DNA of 64,000 bases from MW101C3 sp943367595 (lineage in GTDB: Bacteria; Cyanobacteriota; Cyanobacteriia; PCC-6307; Cyanobiaceae): positions 1 through 64,000 of the forward strand of contig CALRJS020000009.1 in assembly GCA_943367595.1 (NCBI GenBank), given 5' to 3'. The position numbers were made by a program, and so were the translations under genes. This document shows, one piece after another, positions 17,320 through 24,883 of the stretch (the stretch's first letter is position 1; each line of letters opens with the position of its first letter). Under the pieces are notes generated by a model. That model did no database searches. It saw only the letters and a list, made by a program, of their open reading frames with translations, and was not told where the DNA came from.

Positions 17320-17833
17320 GCCCCGCCTGCCGCCCATGCCCCCGATGTGCCGGCCGCAGGCCCTGTCGCAGCCACTGCAGCACCAGGCCGGGCCACTGCA
17401 CCGGCAGGGCTGGCCACTGCTTCGTCAAGCCGGGCGCTCGACCCACCGCTGGTTCGCCACGGCCGGGCGCGCCGCCACGGCGATGGTTGCTGTGCTGGCT
17501 CTGGTGCTGCTGCCGCTCCTGCAGGCGCCCGCCACGGCGCTGGCGGCGAGCCCCGAGGCTTACCGCTGCGATGGCGATCCCCTGCTGGCCCTGGCCGACA
17601 ACGGCGCCGTTGATGCCATCGGCATTCCCAACACGGCGGCGGGCACGGTGCCGGGCGCGTTCGTGGTGCTGCGGTGGCGCGGGGTGACGCTGCAGCTGCC
17701 GCGCACCAACAACGCCGGCGCCCCCAGCTACACCGACGGCAAGTGGTGGTGGAGCCTGGAGGATCCGGCGGCGCCACGCTTCCAGCTGCGGCAGGGGGGC
17801 GTGATCAGCTACGCCTGCGAGCGCGCCGATTGA
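17312..17833 (+). CDS. Small secreted protein, possibly MliC-like
   Basis: About 173 residues with a long basic N-terminal region and a hydrophobic export signal (MVAVLALVLLPLLQAPATAL) starting near residue 58, then a mature domain of about 95 residues. Two cysteines (YRCDGD and SYACERAD) and a WRGVTLQLPRT strand with YTDGKWWWSL resemble the layout of MliC lysozyme-inhibitor-like domains, but similarity is weak. A later start at ATG 17483 would make a normal signal peptide, so the 17312 start is uncertain. It overlaps genes on both sides (8 and 4 bases), so it is likely part of one operon. Confidence 0.6.
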   Translation: MAEPRLPPMPPMCRPQALSQPLQHQAGPLHRQGWPLLRQAGRSTHRWFATAGRAATAMVAVLALVLLPLLQAPATALAASPEAYRCDGDPLLALADNGAVDAIGIPNTAAGTVPGAFVVLRWRGVTLQLPRTNNAGAPSYTDGKWWWSLEDPAAPRFQLRQGGVISYACERAD

Positions 17834-18399
17834 GCAGCAGCGCCCTGCCCGCCTGGCGCGCGTTGCTGCGCGGTGCACGGGAGCGGGAGGGGCGCTCGCC
17901 CGCGGCGCGCTGGCTGCAGCTGGCCAGCGTGGGCGCCGATGGCACGCCACGGGTGCGCACGCTGGTGTTCCGCGGCTGGGCGGATGCGGTGCGGCTTGAC
18001 CTGCTCAGCGACGGGCGCAGCGCCAAAGCCGATGAGCTGACGGCCCAGCCGGCGGTGGAACTCTGCTGGCTGCTGCCGAAGGCCCGCAGCCAGTTCCGCC
18101 TGCGCGGACGCCTGGAGCTGCCGGCCGGCGCACCCCTGCTGGCGGAGCGCGAGCGGCACTGGCGTCAGCTGAGCCCGGCGGGGCGGGCGTTGTGGGGCTG
18201 GCCGCCGCCGGGGGAGCCGCTCGATCCGCAGGCGGCGTTTCCGAGCGAACTGGCCGACGGCACACCCTTGCCGCCCCACTTTCTGCTGCTGCGGATCGCA
18301 GTGCAGCAGGTGGAGATGCTGGAGCTCAGCGGCACGCCGCACCGCCGTCAGCGCTGGCGGGAAGCCACCGGCTGGCAGTGCGAGGCGCTCAACCCCTGA
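17830..18399 (+). CDS. PPOX-class FMN-dependent protein, alr4036 family
   Basis: Member of the pyridoxamine-5-phosphate-oxidase-like split-barrel flavoproteins, in the cyanobacterial alr4036-type group. Visible family features are RWLQLASVGADGTPRVRTLV, SDGRSAKADELTAQP and the FRLRGRLEL strand, and a closing WR-x8-WQCEALNP end. The reaction is unknown. I choose the TTG at 17830, which overlaps the previous stop (TTGA) and gives a clean N-terminus of 189 residues. No ATG lies at a suitable place. The gene is convergent with the redoxin-like gene, whose stop is 25 bases away. Confidence 0.78.
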   Translation: MSSSALPAWRALLRGAREREGRSPAARWLQLASVGADGTPRVRTLVFRGWADAVRLDLLSDGRSAKADELTAQPAVELCWLLPKARSQFRLRGRLELPAGAPLLAERERHWRQLSPAGRALWGWPPPGEPLDPQAAFPSELADGTPLPPHFLLLRIAVQQVEMLELSGTPHRRQRWREATGWQCEALNP

Positions 18400-18419
18400 G
18401 CCGCCTGTGCCGCCAGAAC

Positions 18420-18438
18420 GCGCTCAATCCGTGAGCGC
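18420..18438. terminator. Possible bidirectional hairpin between convergent genes
   Basis: GCGCTC at 18420-18425 pairs with GAGCGC at 18433-18438 around a 7-base loop, exactly between two converging genes. There is no T tract on either side, so this is only a weak candidate for transcription termination. Confidence 0.3.
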
Positions 18439-19161
18439 TTCCCCCTGCAGAAAGGGCTCGAGAAACTGGAGCGGCCGGTGCATGGTGGCCGAGAAGCCCA
18501 GCAGCCCCGGATCGCGGTGCACGGCGAGCAGACGGTCGTCGGCGTCGATCAGGAAGGTGCCGCCGCGCTGGGTGAGGAAGTCGTCGCGGGGCACGTAGGT
18601 GCGCCAGTGGCCCAGCACTTCGATCATGTTGCGCAGCCGGGTAGTGGCCAGCTCGAAGGGCCGCAGCGGCGTGCGGCGATCGCCGGTGTAGCCGCGCAGC
18701 ACTTCCGCCAGGGTGCCCGGCGAGCTGATCCCGGCGCACATCAGCAGCAGGCCGGGCCAGGGGCCGGCGCTGGCCCCCAGACCCTGCGCCAGGTCAAGGG
18801 CGCGGTGCAGCCGGGGCTCGGAATCCACCAGCAGCCGCTCCGGTGGGAAGCCGGTGAACGCGCAGAAGCGCTCACGCCCGGGGCCATGGCTGAGGCCGAT
18901 GGCCAGCACCTCGATGCCGGCGGCCTGCAGCCGGGGCAGGGCAGGCACAAGTGCCTGGGCGTACTCGAGGCTGTCGAAATCACCGAGCTGGGGCCACAGC
19001 AGCACCAGGCGACGGCGGCCCGGCCCCATGGCGGGGAGGCCGGCCAGGCGCTCAAGCAACGCGGCAGGGGCGCGGGAGCCGACAGCCACTCCAGGGGTGG
19101 AAGTTTCGGCCGCTCCCGCGGCGGGAGCTGGGGCCGCTTCAGGGGTGGGGGCAGCGGTCAT
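18424..19161 (-). CDS. Peroxiredoxin-like (AhpC/TSA superfamily) protein
   Basis: Thioredoxin-fold protein of 245 residues. The N-terminal 40 residues are Ala/Pro-rich and probably disordered. The core has RRLVLLWPQLGDFDSLEYAQ where a peroxiredoxin would carry its catalytic cysteine, but the usual CxxC or TxxC motif is absent there; cysteines occur later (FCAFTGFPPERLLVD). A later block, RGGTFLIDADDRLLAVHRD, is typical of the redoxin-like DUF group found in cyanobacteria. The likely activity is unknown and may be non-catalytic. It is 28 bases downstream of the short conserved gene on the same strand. Confidence 0.65.
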   Translation of the reverse strand: MTAAPTPEAAPAPAAGAAETSTPGVAVGSRAPAALLERLAGLPAMGPGRRRLVLLWPQLGDFDSLEYAQALVPALPRLQAAGIEVLAIGLSHGPGRERFCAFTGFPPERLLVDSEPRLHRALDLAQGLGASAGPWPGLLLMCAGISSPGTLAEVLRGYTGDRRTPLRPFELATTRLRNMIEVLGHWRTYVPRDDFLTQRGGTFLIDADDRLLAVHRDPGLLGFSATMHRPLQFLEPFLQGEALTD

Positions 19162-19189
19162 GGCGGGGGAGAAGGAGAAGGGAGCGGAC

Positions 19190-19441
19190 TCAGCCCTGGC
19201 GATGGCGCCGGCGGCCGAGCGGTTCGATCCACTCCTGGCGGATCAGGTCGTTGTGCAGTTTGGCGGGGGAAAGGCGGCAGCCCAGCTGGATTTCGCCGTC
19301 GTCCAGCAGGCGACCGAGGCGCAGCGCCGTGGCCTCCTCGACCCGCGAAAAGCCCTGCTGACGGGCCACGACCCAATCGAGCTCCGACGGGGTGATCACC
19401 CCGGTGGCGAGGGTTTCGATGAAGAGTTCGCCGACGGTCAT
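19190..19441 (-). CDS. Conserved cyanobacterial small protein, 83 residues
   Basis: Starts at ATG 19441 with MTVGELFIETLATGVITPSE and continues with ELDWVVARQQGFSRVEEATA. The upstream in-frame extension to 19576 looks non-coding. The protein is soluble, helical, with a basic end (RRRHRQG). Its style, length and position match uncharacterised proteins widely seen in cyanobacteria; I do not know a function. It is followed at 28 bases by the redoxin-like gene. Confidence 0.6.
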   Translation of the reverse strand: MTVGELFIETLATGVITPSELDWVVARQQGFSRVEEATALRLGRLLDDGEIQLGCRLSPAKLHNDLIRQEWIEPLGRRRHRQG

Positions 19442-19619
19442 GAACCGATGTTGCGGAATGTAAACATCCTGTCGCGAGACACGGGCCGGCGCGGGCCCGG
19501 CCGAGAGCCGCACATGACCAGACGGCGTCGTGCGCAGGGTCAGCCGCAGGACCAGCCACTGGCTTGCCTCCAGCACTCCTGTGCGGCGCCACTTCCGTCC
19601 ACCGATTGCTCAGATGCGG

Positions 19620-19718
19620 CGCGCCTCCTGCGGCCTTACGGCTCAGGTGCAGCACCCCTCCTGCGGCCTGACGGCTCCTGTGCGGTGCCGCTCCTGCGCC
19701 CCAACGGCTTCACGACCG
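19620..19718. repeat. 33-bp imperfect tandem repeat in a 499-base gene-free gap
   Basis: The motif CTCCTGCGGCC or a near variant begins at 19625, 19658 and 19691, exactly 33 bases apart, with neighbouring bases (ACGGCT) also repeated. The repeats are in the gap 19442-19940, upstream of the 83-residue gene (minus) and of the small ORF at 19941 (plus). Apart from the repeats the gap is C-rich and shows no other gene. Confidence 0.7.
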
Positions 19719-19940
19719 CAATGGCGCCATCGCCGCAGCCGCGTCATCGCCGCAACCGCTCAGCGCCGAGCCAGCCCCCGAACTCGCCTCGACCCCGCCC
19801 CCGCCCTCCGGGCCCGACCACGGCCCCGACCTCGCCCCCTACCCCGGCCCTGCCCGGCCCCGCCCGTGGCTTGCCTACAAGCCGGTCTCCTCACACTTCT
19901 TCACGTCTCGCGCCATCGTGTGTAAAGAAATGAAAAGTCC

Positions 19941-20042
19941 ATGACCACCCTCACCCTGCTGGAAGTGTTCCTCGGTTTCCTCACCGCAGCCGTTGCCCTC
20001 TGGGCCGCCGGTCTGGCCGGCCCTTCCCAGGGACAGGTCTGA
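19941..20042 (+). CDS. Possible 33-residue single-pass membrane protein
   Basis: A short open frame beginning with ATG 19941 and ending with TGA at 20040-20042. It encodes one hydrophobic segment (LLEVFLGFLTAAVALWAAG) with a short polar tail. The size and layout resemble small subunits of photosystems or the cytochrome b6f complex, but it does not match PetG, PetL, PetM, PetN, PsbM, PsbT or PsaM as I know them. An A-rich patch (GTAAAGAAATGAAAAG) directly upstream contrasts with the GC-rich surroundings and could hold promoter or ribosome-binding signals. Position before doxX may be incidental. Confidence 0.4.
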   Translation: MTTLTLLEVFLGFLTAAVALWAAGLAGPSQGQV

Positions 20043-20146
20043 GCGGACGCCACAAGCTCCGCCTTTCTCAGAATTCCCGCCGCCCGTCCCTCTCTCCAAG
20101 CCCGTCTCCCCCTTCTTCCCCTCTCACCACCGCTCCGGCTGCACCC

Positions 20147-20707
20147 ATGACCTCCTTTCTGTCCCGCTACGTGCTGCGGGAAGGCTTCCTCGCCAACACC
20201 GGCCTGCTGATCCTGCGCCTGGCCATCGGCGCGATGATGATCCACCACGGCCAGGAGAAGCTGGCCGACCCGCAGACCTTCGCCACCAACTACGTGGTGC
20301 CGCTGCACCTGCCCTTCCCGGTGTTCTTCGCCGAAGTGGCGGGCTTCTCGGAAATCCTCGGCTCCTGGTGCGTGATCCTGGGCTTCTTCACACCGATCGG
20401 TGCGCTGGCCCTGGCCGGAACGATGGGCGTGGCGGCCTACCACCACATCCTCACCAGCGGCTTCAACATCTACGTGCTGGAACTGGTGGTGCTGTACCTG
20501 GGCGGCAGCCTGGCGATCCTGCTGAACGGCCCGGGCCGCTTCTCCTTTGATGCCGGCATCCTCAGCGGCCTGCTTGGTGCCCGCCAGCCCCAGACCGCCG
20601 CAGCCGCCAGCGCCCTCGGCGGCGAAGCCTTTGGCAACCCGGCCATGTCCAGCAGCCTGCCGCTCAACCGCAGCACTGCAGTGGCCTCTGCCCGCTCCTC
20701 CCTCTGA
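20147..20707 (+). CDS. DoxX-family membrane protein
   Basis: Integral membrane protein of 186 residues with four predicted helices. The family features are LLILRLAIGAMMIHHGQEKL in the first helix, then FFAEVAGFSEILGSWCVILGF and the later TSGFNIYVLELVVLYLGGSL. DoxX proteins are linked with quinone-related or oxidative stress functions in some bacteria; the role here is unknown. The last ~40 residues after GPGRFSFD are a Pro/Ala/Ser-rich tail not typical of the fold. It precedes a MAPEG gene at 26 bases, so the two may share a transcript. Confidence 0.85.
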   Translation: MTSFLSRYVLREGFLANTGLLILRLAIGAMMIHHGQEKLADPQTFATNYVVPLHLPFPVFFAEVAGFSEILGSWCVILGFFTPIGALALAGTMGVAAYHHILTSGFNIYVLELVVLYLGGSLAILLNGPGRFSFDAGILSGLLGARQPQTAAAASALGGEAFGNPAMSSSLPLNRSTAVASARSSL

Positions 20708-20733
20708 GAATCGAATCTCCCCGCTGAGCGGAC

Positions 20734-21126
20734 ATGTCGATTCCCCCCCTGCCGGCCCTGGTCACCCTCGTGGCCATGGTCGGTTCTCTGGCCACCGTGA
20801 TGCTGGTCGGCGCAGCTCGCGTCAAACACGGCGTCAAGCCGCCCGCAGTGGTGGGCCCCGAGCCGTTCGAGCGGGCGCTGCGGGTGCAGCAGAACACCCT
20901 GGAACAGCTGATGGTCTTCCTGCCCTGCTTCTGGCTGGCGGTGGCGTTCAGCAGTGAGCCCGTGGCCACGGCTATCGGCTTCATCTGGGTGGGCGGCCGG
21001 GTGGCCTTCGCCGTCGGTTATCTCCAGGCGGCCGAGAAACGGGCCGCCGGCTTCGCGATCAGCTTCATCAGCGTCATCGTGCTGCTGGTGATGGCCCTGG
21101 TGGGTGTGCTCGCCCGGCTGGGTTGA
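20734..21126 (+). CDS. MAPEG-family membrane protein
   Basis: Four-helix membrane protein of 130 residues. The MAPEG signature is visible in VGPEPFERALRVQQNTLEQL followed by a hydrophobic helix (MVFLPCFWLAVAF) and GGRVAFAVGYLQAAEKR. Eukaryotic relatives conjugate glutathione or oxygenate eicosanoids; the bacterial substrates are largely unknown, and glutathione-dependent peroxidase or transferase activity is possible. It follows doxX by 26 bases on the same strand and faces the SDR gene convergently, with 49 bases between their stops. Confidence 0.85.
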   Translation: MSIPPLPALVTLVAMVGSLATVMLVGAARVKHGVKPPAVVGPEPFERALRVQQNTLEQLMVFLPCFWLAVAFSSEPVATAIGFIWVGGRVAFAVGYLQAAEKRAAGFAISFISVIVLLVMALVGVLARLG

Positions 21127-21175
21127 AGCCCTCAGCGGCTGCTTGTTTCGTCTGTTGTTGGTGGATGTGGGCTGG

Positions 21176-21985
21176 TCAGCCTTTGCTGCTCATCCCACGC
21201 ATCACCTGCCCCATGATCCGCACCCGCAGCCCGCGCGGCAGGGGTACCAGGGCGTAGGTCAACAGCTTGGAGAGGGCGCCGGGCAGCACGGTGGGCTGCC
21301 GGCCGAGAGCTTCGAGGATCGGCTGAGCGATCGCTTCGGGGGCGAGGGCATGGCCCAGGCGCATACCGGCTCGGCTCGCGAAACCGCTGTGGGTGGGTCC
21401 CGGCGCAGCCGCCAGCACATCCACTCCGCAGGCGCTCAGCTCCACCTGGAGCGCTTCCGCCAGGGCCTGCACGTAGGCCTTGGTGGCGGCGTAATGGGCG
21501 GCGTAGGGCATCCCCTGAAAGCCCACGATCGAGCTGAGCAGCACCAAACCACCCCGGCCCTGCGCGCGAAAGCGGCGCCCGAAATGGGAGGCGGCCTGCA
21601 TCAGCGCCCGACCGTTCACCATCAGCATCTCGGTTTCGCTGGCGAGGTCGGCATCGAGGAAGGGGCCCGAGCTGCCGAAACCGGCGGCGGCCACCAGCAG
21701 ACCCACCTCCAGCGGATCCGTGACCACGCGAAGCAGGGCGAGCTGGTCGTCCCGCGCCAGATCCAGCTCCAGCACACGCACCTGCACGCCGTGCCGGGCA
21801 ATGAGCTGGGCGGCAAGGGCGTCAAGCAGAGGGCGGCTGCGGGCCACCAGCACCAGGTTCAGCCCCGTCTCCGCCAGGCGGCAGGCCAAGGCACGGCCGA
21901 TGCCGGAGGAGGCCCCGGTCACCACGGCCCAGGGTCCGTAGCGGCTGAGGAAATGCTGCTGGCGCCGGGTAAGGGCGGGTGTCAT
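21176..21985 (-). CDS. Short-chain dehydrogenase/reductase
   Basis: NAD(P)-dependent oxidoreductase of 269 residues. Cofactor-binding motif VVTGASSGIGRALA lies near residue 21, the active-site serine is in VLLSSIVGFQG, and the catalytic YAATK follows. A basic residue after the first glycine-rich motif (VARSRPLL) favours NADPH. The substrate is not predictable; the sequence resembles the SDR group annotated as ketoacyl reductases of lipid metabolism. The upstream gap has a palindrome like the one over the tetR start, so the adjacent TetR regulator probably controls it. Confidence 0.88.
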   Translation of the reverse strand: MTPALTRRQQHFLSRYGPWAVVTGASSGIGRALACRLAETGLNLVLVARSRPLLDALAAQLIARHGVQVRVLELDLARDDQLALLRVVTDPLEVGLLVAAAGFGSSGPFLDADLASETEMLMVNGRALMQAASHFGRRFRAQGRGGLVLLSSIVGFQGMPYAAHYAATKAYVQALAEALQVELSACGVDVLAAAPGPTHSGFASRAGMRLGHALAPEAIAQPILEALGRQPTVLPGALSKLLTYALVPLPRGLRVRIMGQVMRGMSSKG

Positions 21986-22145
21986 CGATGCAGAGCAACT
22001 GGAACGACGCGGGAACGCATGGGGCGCGGCTGGAGAACAGGTGGGAAGTGGAAGTGAGCAAAAAAGATTGGAGCGTGACTGGGGAATGGATTGGAGCGCG
22101 GCGGGGGGTGGGCCGCGGCAAGCAAGCGGTGGTTTTGGGTGCTAG

Positions 22146-22163
22146 CCATGATGAGCGTCATGC
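22146..22163 (-). promoter_or_regulatory. Candidate TetR-family operator upstream of SDR gene
   Basis: Minus strand reads GCATGACGCTCATCATGG, containing a perfect inverted repeat CATGA-N6-TCATG. It differs by three bases from the palindrome at 22809-22826 over the tetR start. It lies about 160 bases upstream of the SDR start and 50 bases after the tetR stop. Confidence 0.5.
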
Positions 22164-22212
22164 CATTGAGCAAAAAAGAGAGGGGGCGGATCCAGCGGGG
22201 GCGTGGCCCGGC

Positions 22213-22824
22213 TCAGCCGCCAGAGGCTCCGGGGCCAACAGGGCGAGCCACCGCCTCCAGCAGGCGCCTGGACAGGACGGGATCGTCGACCAGGCGCGCC
22301 AGCAGCACCGCTCCCACCATGGCCGACACCAGCTGAAGCGCCGCATCACTCGGAGTGGCATCGCCGGGTTCGTCCCCACAGGGCACCGTGGCGAGCGGGC
22401 GCGGGTGCAGCTTGCGATCGATCACCCCCAGCAACCCACGGGCCGCTGCGGCAAAGGCGGCGCGCACGGACGCCGGCTGGCGGGCCCCCTCACCCCCAAG
22501 CGCCGCGATCACGCAGCCCTGCTCCGGGTGAGCGACATGCTCGGGCGAGAGGTAAATAGCAAGGCTCTGCTCCAGCGAACGCTCCTCAGCCAGTGGCCCC
22601 TCAGCGCTGGCGGCGGCAGCGGTGCGGATGGCTTCTGCCACCAAGGCGTCGCGGCTCTGGAAATGGGAATAGAAGGCGCCATGGGTGAGGCCGGCCTGTT
22701 GCATCAACGCCGGGATGCCGATGCCCGAGAGCCCCTGACGGCGTAATGCAGCCGCGGCAGCGCGCAGGATGCGCTCACGCACGGCCTGCTTGTGACCCTC
22801 GGCATATCGCATGACGGGCATCAT
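22213..22824 (-). CDS. TetR-family transcriptional regulator
   Basis: 203 residues with a TetR-type helix-turn-helix at the N-terminus: RERILRAAAAALRRQGLSG, then GIPALMQQAGLTHGAFYSHF, followed by the SRDALVAEA segment typical of this family. The C-terminal ligand-binding domain resembles regulators of efflux or lipid-like substrate enzymes. The annotated ATG at 22824 is one of several in-frame candidates (22821, 22812); MRYAEGHKQAV at 22812 is also plausible. A perfect palindrome covers these starts, suggesting autorepression, and a nearly identical one precedes the downstream SDR gene on the same strand. Confidence 0.88.
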   Translation of the reverse strand: MMPVMRYAEGHKQAVRERILRAAAAALRRQGLSGIGIPALMQQAGLTHGAFYSHFQSRDALVAEAIRTAAAASAEGPLAEERSLEQSLAIYLSPEHVAHPEQGCVIAALGGEGARQPASVRAAFAAAARGLLGVIDRKLHPRPLATVPCGDEPGDATPSDAALQLVSAMVGAVLLARLVDDPVLSRRLLEAVARPVGPGASGG

Positions 22825-22826
22825 GC
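22809..22826. promoter_or_regulatory. Palindrome over the tetR start, candidate autoregulatory operator
   Basis: GCATGA-CGGGCA-TCATGC, a perfect 6-base inverted repeat with a 6-base spacer, overlaps the start codons of the tetR gene. Binding here would block initiation of its own transcript. A closely similar palindrome lies at 22146-22163. Confidence 0.55.
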
Positions 22827-22839
22827 CATGGATCAGGGG

Positions 22840-22929
22840 GCGTCAGGGCGGTTCCGTCAACGTGTTGGCAGCAGAGTGGTGGCGTCAGAGTTATGGCAAC
22901 AGCGTGGTGGCGTCAGGGCGGTTCCGTCA
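22840..22929. repeat. 20-bp direct repeat and imperfect tandem units upstream of tetR
   Basis: The 20 bases at 22840-22859 (GCGTCAGGGCGGTTCCGTCA) recur exactly at 22910-22929. Between them, two imperfect units share a GTGGTGGCGTCAG core. The stretch is non-coding, between tetR and the ring-cleaving dioxygenase gene, just upstream of the tetR start region. Confidence 0.75.
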
Positions 22930-23088
22930 GCAGCGGATTGCTCAGCTTCAGGCCTGAATAACCCGGCGGGGAAAGGCAGCCAGAAGGATGCTGAACAACA
23001 GTTCAGCCCTCCCAGCCGCAGCCACGTGAGGTTCAACTAAGAGGCACTTCAAGCCGTCTCTCGGCGAGCGGCAGCCATTCAGTGGGGA

Positions 23089-23961
23089 TCAAGACATCGT
23101 CCTGAAGAGATCACCCCGCCTCACCCGGTTTCCGCAGGCATCGGCAGCAGCCTCGCTGGCCTCAACCTCCCAGAGCACCATGCACGCTCTCTTGTGAAGG
23201 ATCTGCAGGTCGTAGCTGCTGGAGGAGGCGGAAGCCGCATAGCCATAGCAGACATGGAGCGGCAGAAGATGCTCTTCCCTTGGATGGCAGTAGCGGGCAA
23301 AAGGGGCATCCTGCCAATGGAGCAGACGCTGGCTGCGCTCCTGTTCAGCAAGCTGGCGATTGGAGCAGGTGTCGAGCAGCCAGTCCTCGAAGGCCCCATT
23401 CATCGCCTTGGTTTCAGTTGTATCGGGCGTGAAGAAGGCCTTCATGTTGTGGAAGGAGAAGCCCGAACCGATCAGCAGCAACCCCGGATGCGCCAGGGCC
23501 TGCAGGGCACGACCCAGGGCCAGATGCTCGCCGGGATCCAGGCTGCGAAGCAAAGACAGCTGCACGCAGGGGATCTCGGCCGCGGGAAACATGATCTTCA
23601 TGGGCACGAACAGACCATGATCGAATCCTCTGGTGGTCGTGAGGCGGGCCTCGATGCCAGCCTCAGCCAGAGCCGCAGCGATGGCGCGTGCCAGTGGCGG
23701 ATCACCCGGGCATGGATACTGAATCTCGTACGACTCGCTGGGAAAGCCGCTGTAGTCGTAGAGAAGCGACGGATGCGCGCCAGCAGTCACAGTCGGTTGC
23801 TGCTCTTCCCAATGGGCACTCACCACAAGGATGGCAGAAGGCCGCTGGATCGTGACGGCAATGGTTGTCAGGCAAGCAACCATTTCGGCATGGGCCGCAT
23901 CACCAAGCAAAGGCAGTGGACCACCACCATGGGAAAGAAACAGGGCCCGGCGTCGCTCCAC
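23089..23961 (-). CDS. Class III extradiol ring-cleavage dioxygenase (LigB/DODA-like)
   Basis: 290 residues with the non-heme metal histidines of this family visible in ALFLSHGGGPLPL, VVSAHWEEQQP and RGFDHGLFVPMKIM, followed by IPCVQLSLLRSLDPGEH. The family opens aromatic rings of catechol-like substrates; the closest common relatives are the 4,5-DOPA dioxygenase group (YgiD). The substrate is not known. It starts at ATG 23961, 24 bases after an unusual array of eight 12-bp repeats on its upstream side. No neighbouring pathway genes for aromatic degradation were seen. Confidence 0.88.
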   Translation of the reverse strand: MERRRALFLSHGGGPLPLLGDAAHAEMVACLTTIAVTIQRPSAILVVSAHWEEQQPTVTAGAHPSLLYDYSGFPSESYEIQYPCPGDPPLARAIAAALAEAGIEARLTTTRGFDHGLFVPMKIMFPAAEIPCVQLSLLRSLDPGEHLALGRALQALAHPGLLLIGSGFSFHNMKAFFTPDTTETKAMNGAFEDWLLDTCSNRQLAEQERSQRLLHWQDAPFARYCHPREEHLLPLHVCYGYAASASSSSYDLQILHKRACMVLWEVEASEAAADACGNRVRRGDLFRTMS

Positions 23962-23985
23962 TGGTCACTCCTGATGCAAGGTGGC

Positions 23986-24081
23986 TGCACAGCTGTCTAT
24001 ACAGCTGTCTGCATAGCTGCCTGTGCAGATGTCTGCATAGCCTTCTACGCAGCTGTCTGCGTAACTGTCTGCGCAGCTTTC
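23986..24081. repeat. Eight 12-bp tandem repeats in the ligB-like upstream region
   Basis: Eight consecutive 12-base units on the + strand with consensus near TGCACAGCTGTC, each conserving a central AGCTGTC-like core; unit divergence is moderate. The array is within the 304-base gap 23962-24265 and ends 24 bases before the ligB-like start. Apart from it the gap has no gene I can support. Confidence 0.85.
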
Positions 24082-24265
24082 CGGGTGGATGAGTGCCAGT
24101 GCCCAAGGCCAAGAAAGGCCCTAAGCCGATCACCCAAACCCCGGAGCTGTCAGAGCAAATGTAGAGCAGACGCACAAGGGAGAACCACTGCCAGCAACAG
24201 CGGCGGCGACAGCAGCAGCGGCAATGGCCGGGAAGGCAAAGCCGCTGCATCAGCGAACCCGGGAG

Positions 24266-24667
24266 TCAGTCTTCCTCGGAGATGTACAGCTCCGTGCCTC
24301 GCTGGTAGAAGTTGAAGGTTTTGCCCTGATCTTCGCAATCAGAATGGGTGGCCGCGTAGGCCTTCAGAGGGGTGCGCACGATATTGGTGACACCTGTGGT
24401 GTTGTCGTCGTAGCGCACATTGAGCGCAGGCGATTTATTCTCGCCTTCAAACTTGTAGTTCCAGGTCAGTTTCAGCCACTTTCCAGGTGCGACGGTGGCA
24501 GATGTCCACTCACCAGAGCTGCCCCAGCGATAAGCGAAGTTCACGGAATAGCCGGTTTCGGTGCCAATGCAGGCCAGAGCGAACTTCGTCGGCTGAGCAG
24601 AGGCAATCGGGGCCTGCGCCACTGTGAACGGAATCACCAGCAAGGGGATGGCCCACCAGCGGTGCAC
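24266..24667 (-). CDS. Small secreted protein of unknown function
   Basis: I start at GTG 24667, which gives a short basic end (MHRWW) and a good signal peptide (AIPLLVIPFTVAQAPIASA) directly at the N-terminus. The mature ~105 residues contain two cysteines (LACIGTETG and HSDCEDQG) and tryptophan/tyrosine-rich strands (YRWGSSGEWTSATV, WLKLTWNYKFEG), suggesting a small beta-rich extracellular domain. The frame stays open upstream to ATG 24883; that longer form would bury the signal peptide behind a 15-bp in-frame repeat, and seems less likely. No family recognised. Confidence 0.55.
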   Translation of the reverse strand: MHRWWAIPLLVIPFTVAQAPIASAQPTKFALACIGTETGYSVNFAYRWGSSGEWTSATVAPGKWLKLTWNYKFEGENKSPALNVRYDDNTTGVTNIVRTPLKAYAATHSDCEDQGKTFNFYQRGTELYISEED

Positions 24668-24671
24668 CGAC

Positions 24672-24731
24672 TTTTGCAAGGCAGAACTTTGGAAGACGGA
24701 CCCTTGCAAGGCAGACCTTTGCAAGGAGCGT
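24672..24731. repeat. Four 15-bp tandem repeats just upstream of a secreted-protein start
   Basis: Units at 24672, 24687, 24702 and 24717 resemble CCTTGCAAGGCAGAC, with a TTGCAAGG palindromic core in three of four. They end 5 bases before the chosen GTG start of the secreted protein. If translation instead begins upstream, they encode a 5-residue motif (S-A/V-L/F-Q-x). Confidence 0.8.
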
Positions 24732-24883
24732 GGCGCTGAACAAGACGCCAAAAGAGGCCGTGAAGGCTCACCCGGGAGACAAAGCAAACGACGCTCCGGC
24801 ATAGCAAAGCGAAGCAAGCGCAAGGACTTGCGAAACACAGATTGCAGCCCCATCGCTATGCCAGTCAACCGAAGCGCAAGCAT

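Noticed and set aside
23986..24081. CRISPR-like array
   Set aside because: Units are directly tandem, 12 bases long, with no spacers, and no cas genes are present. The TM0106 nuclease at 32.9 kb is not evidence of CRISPR.
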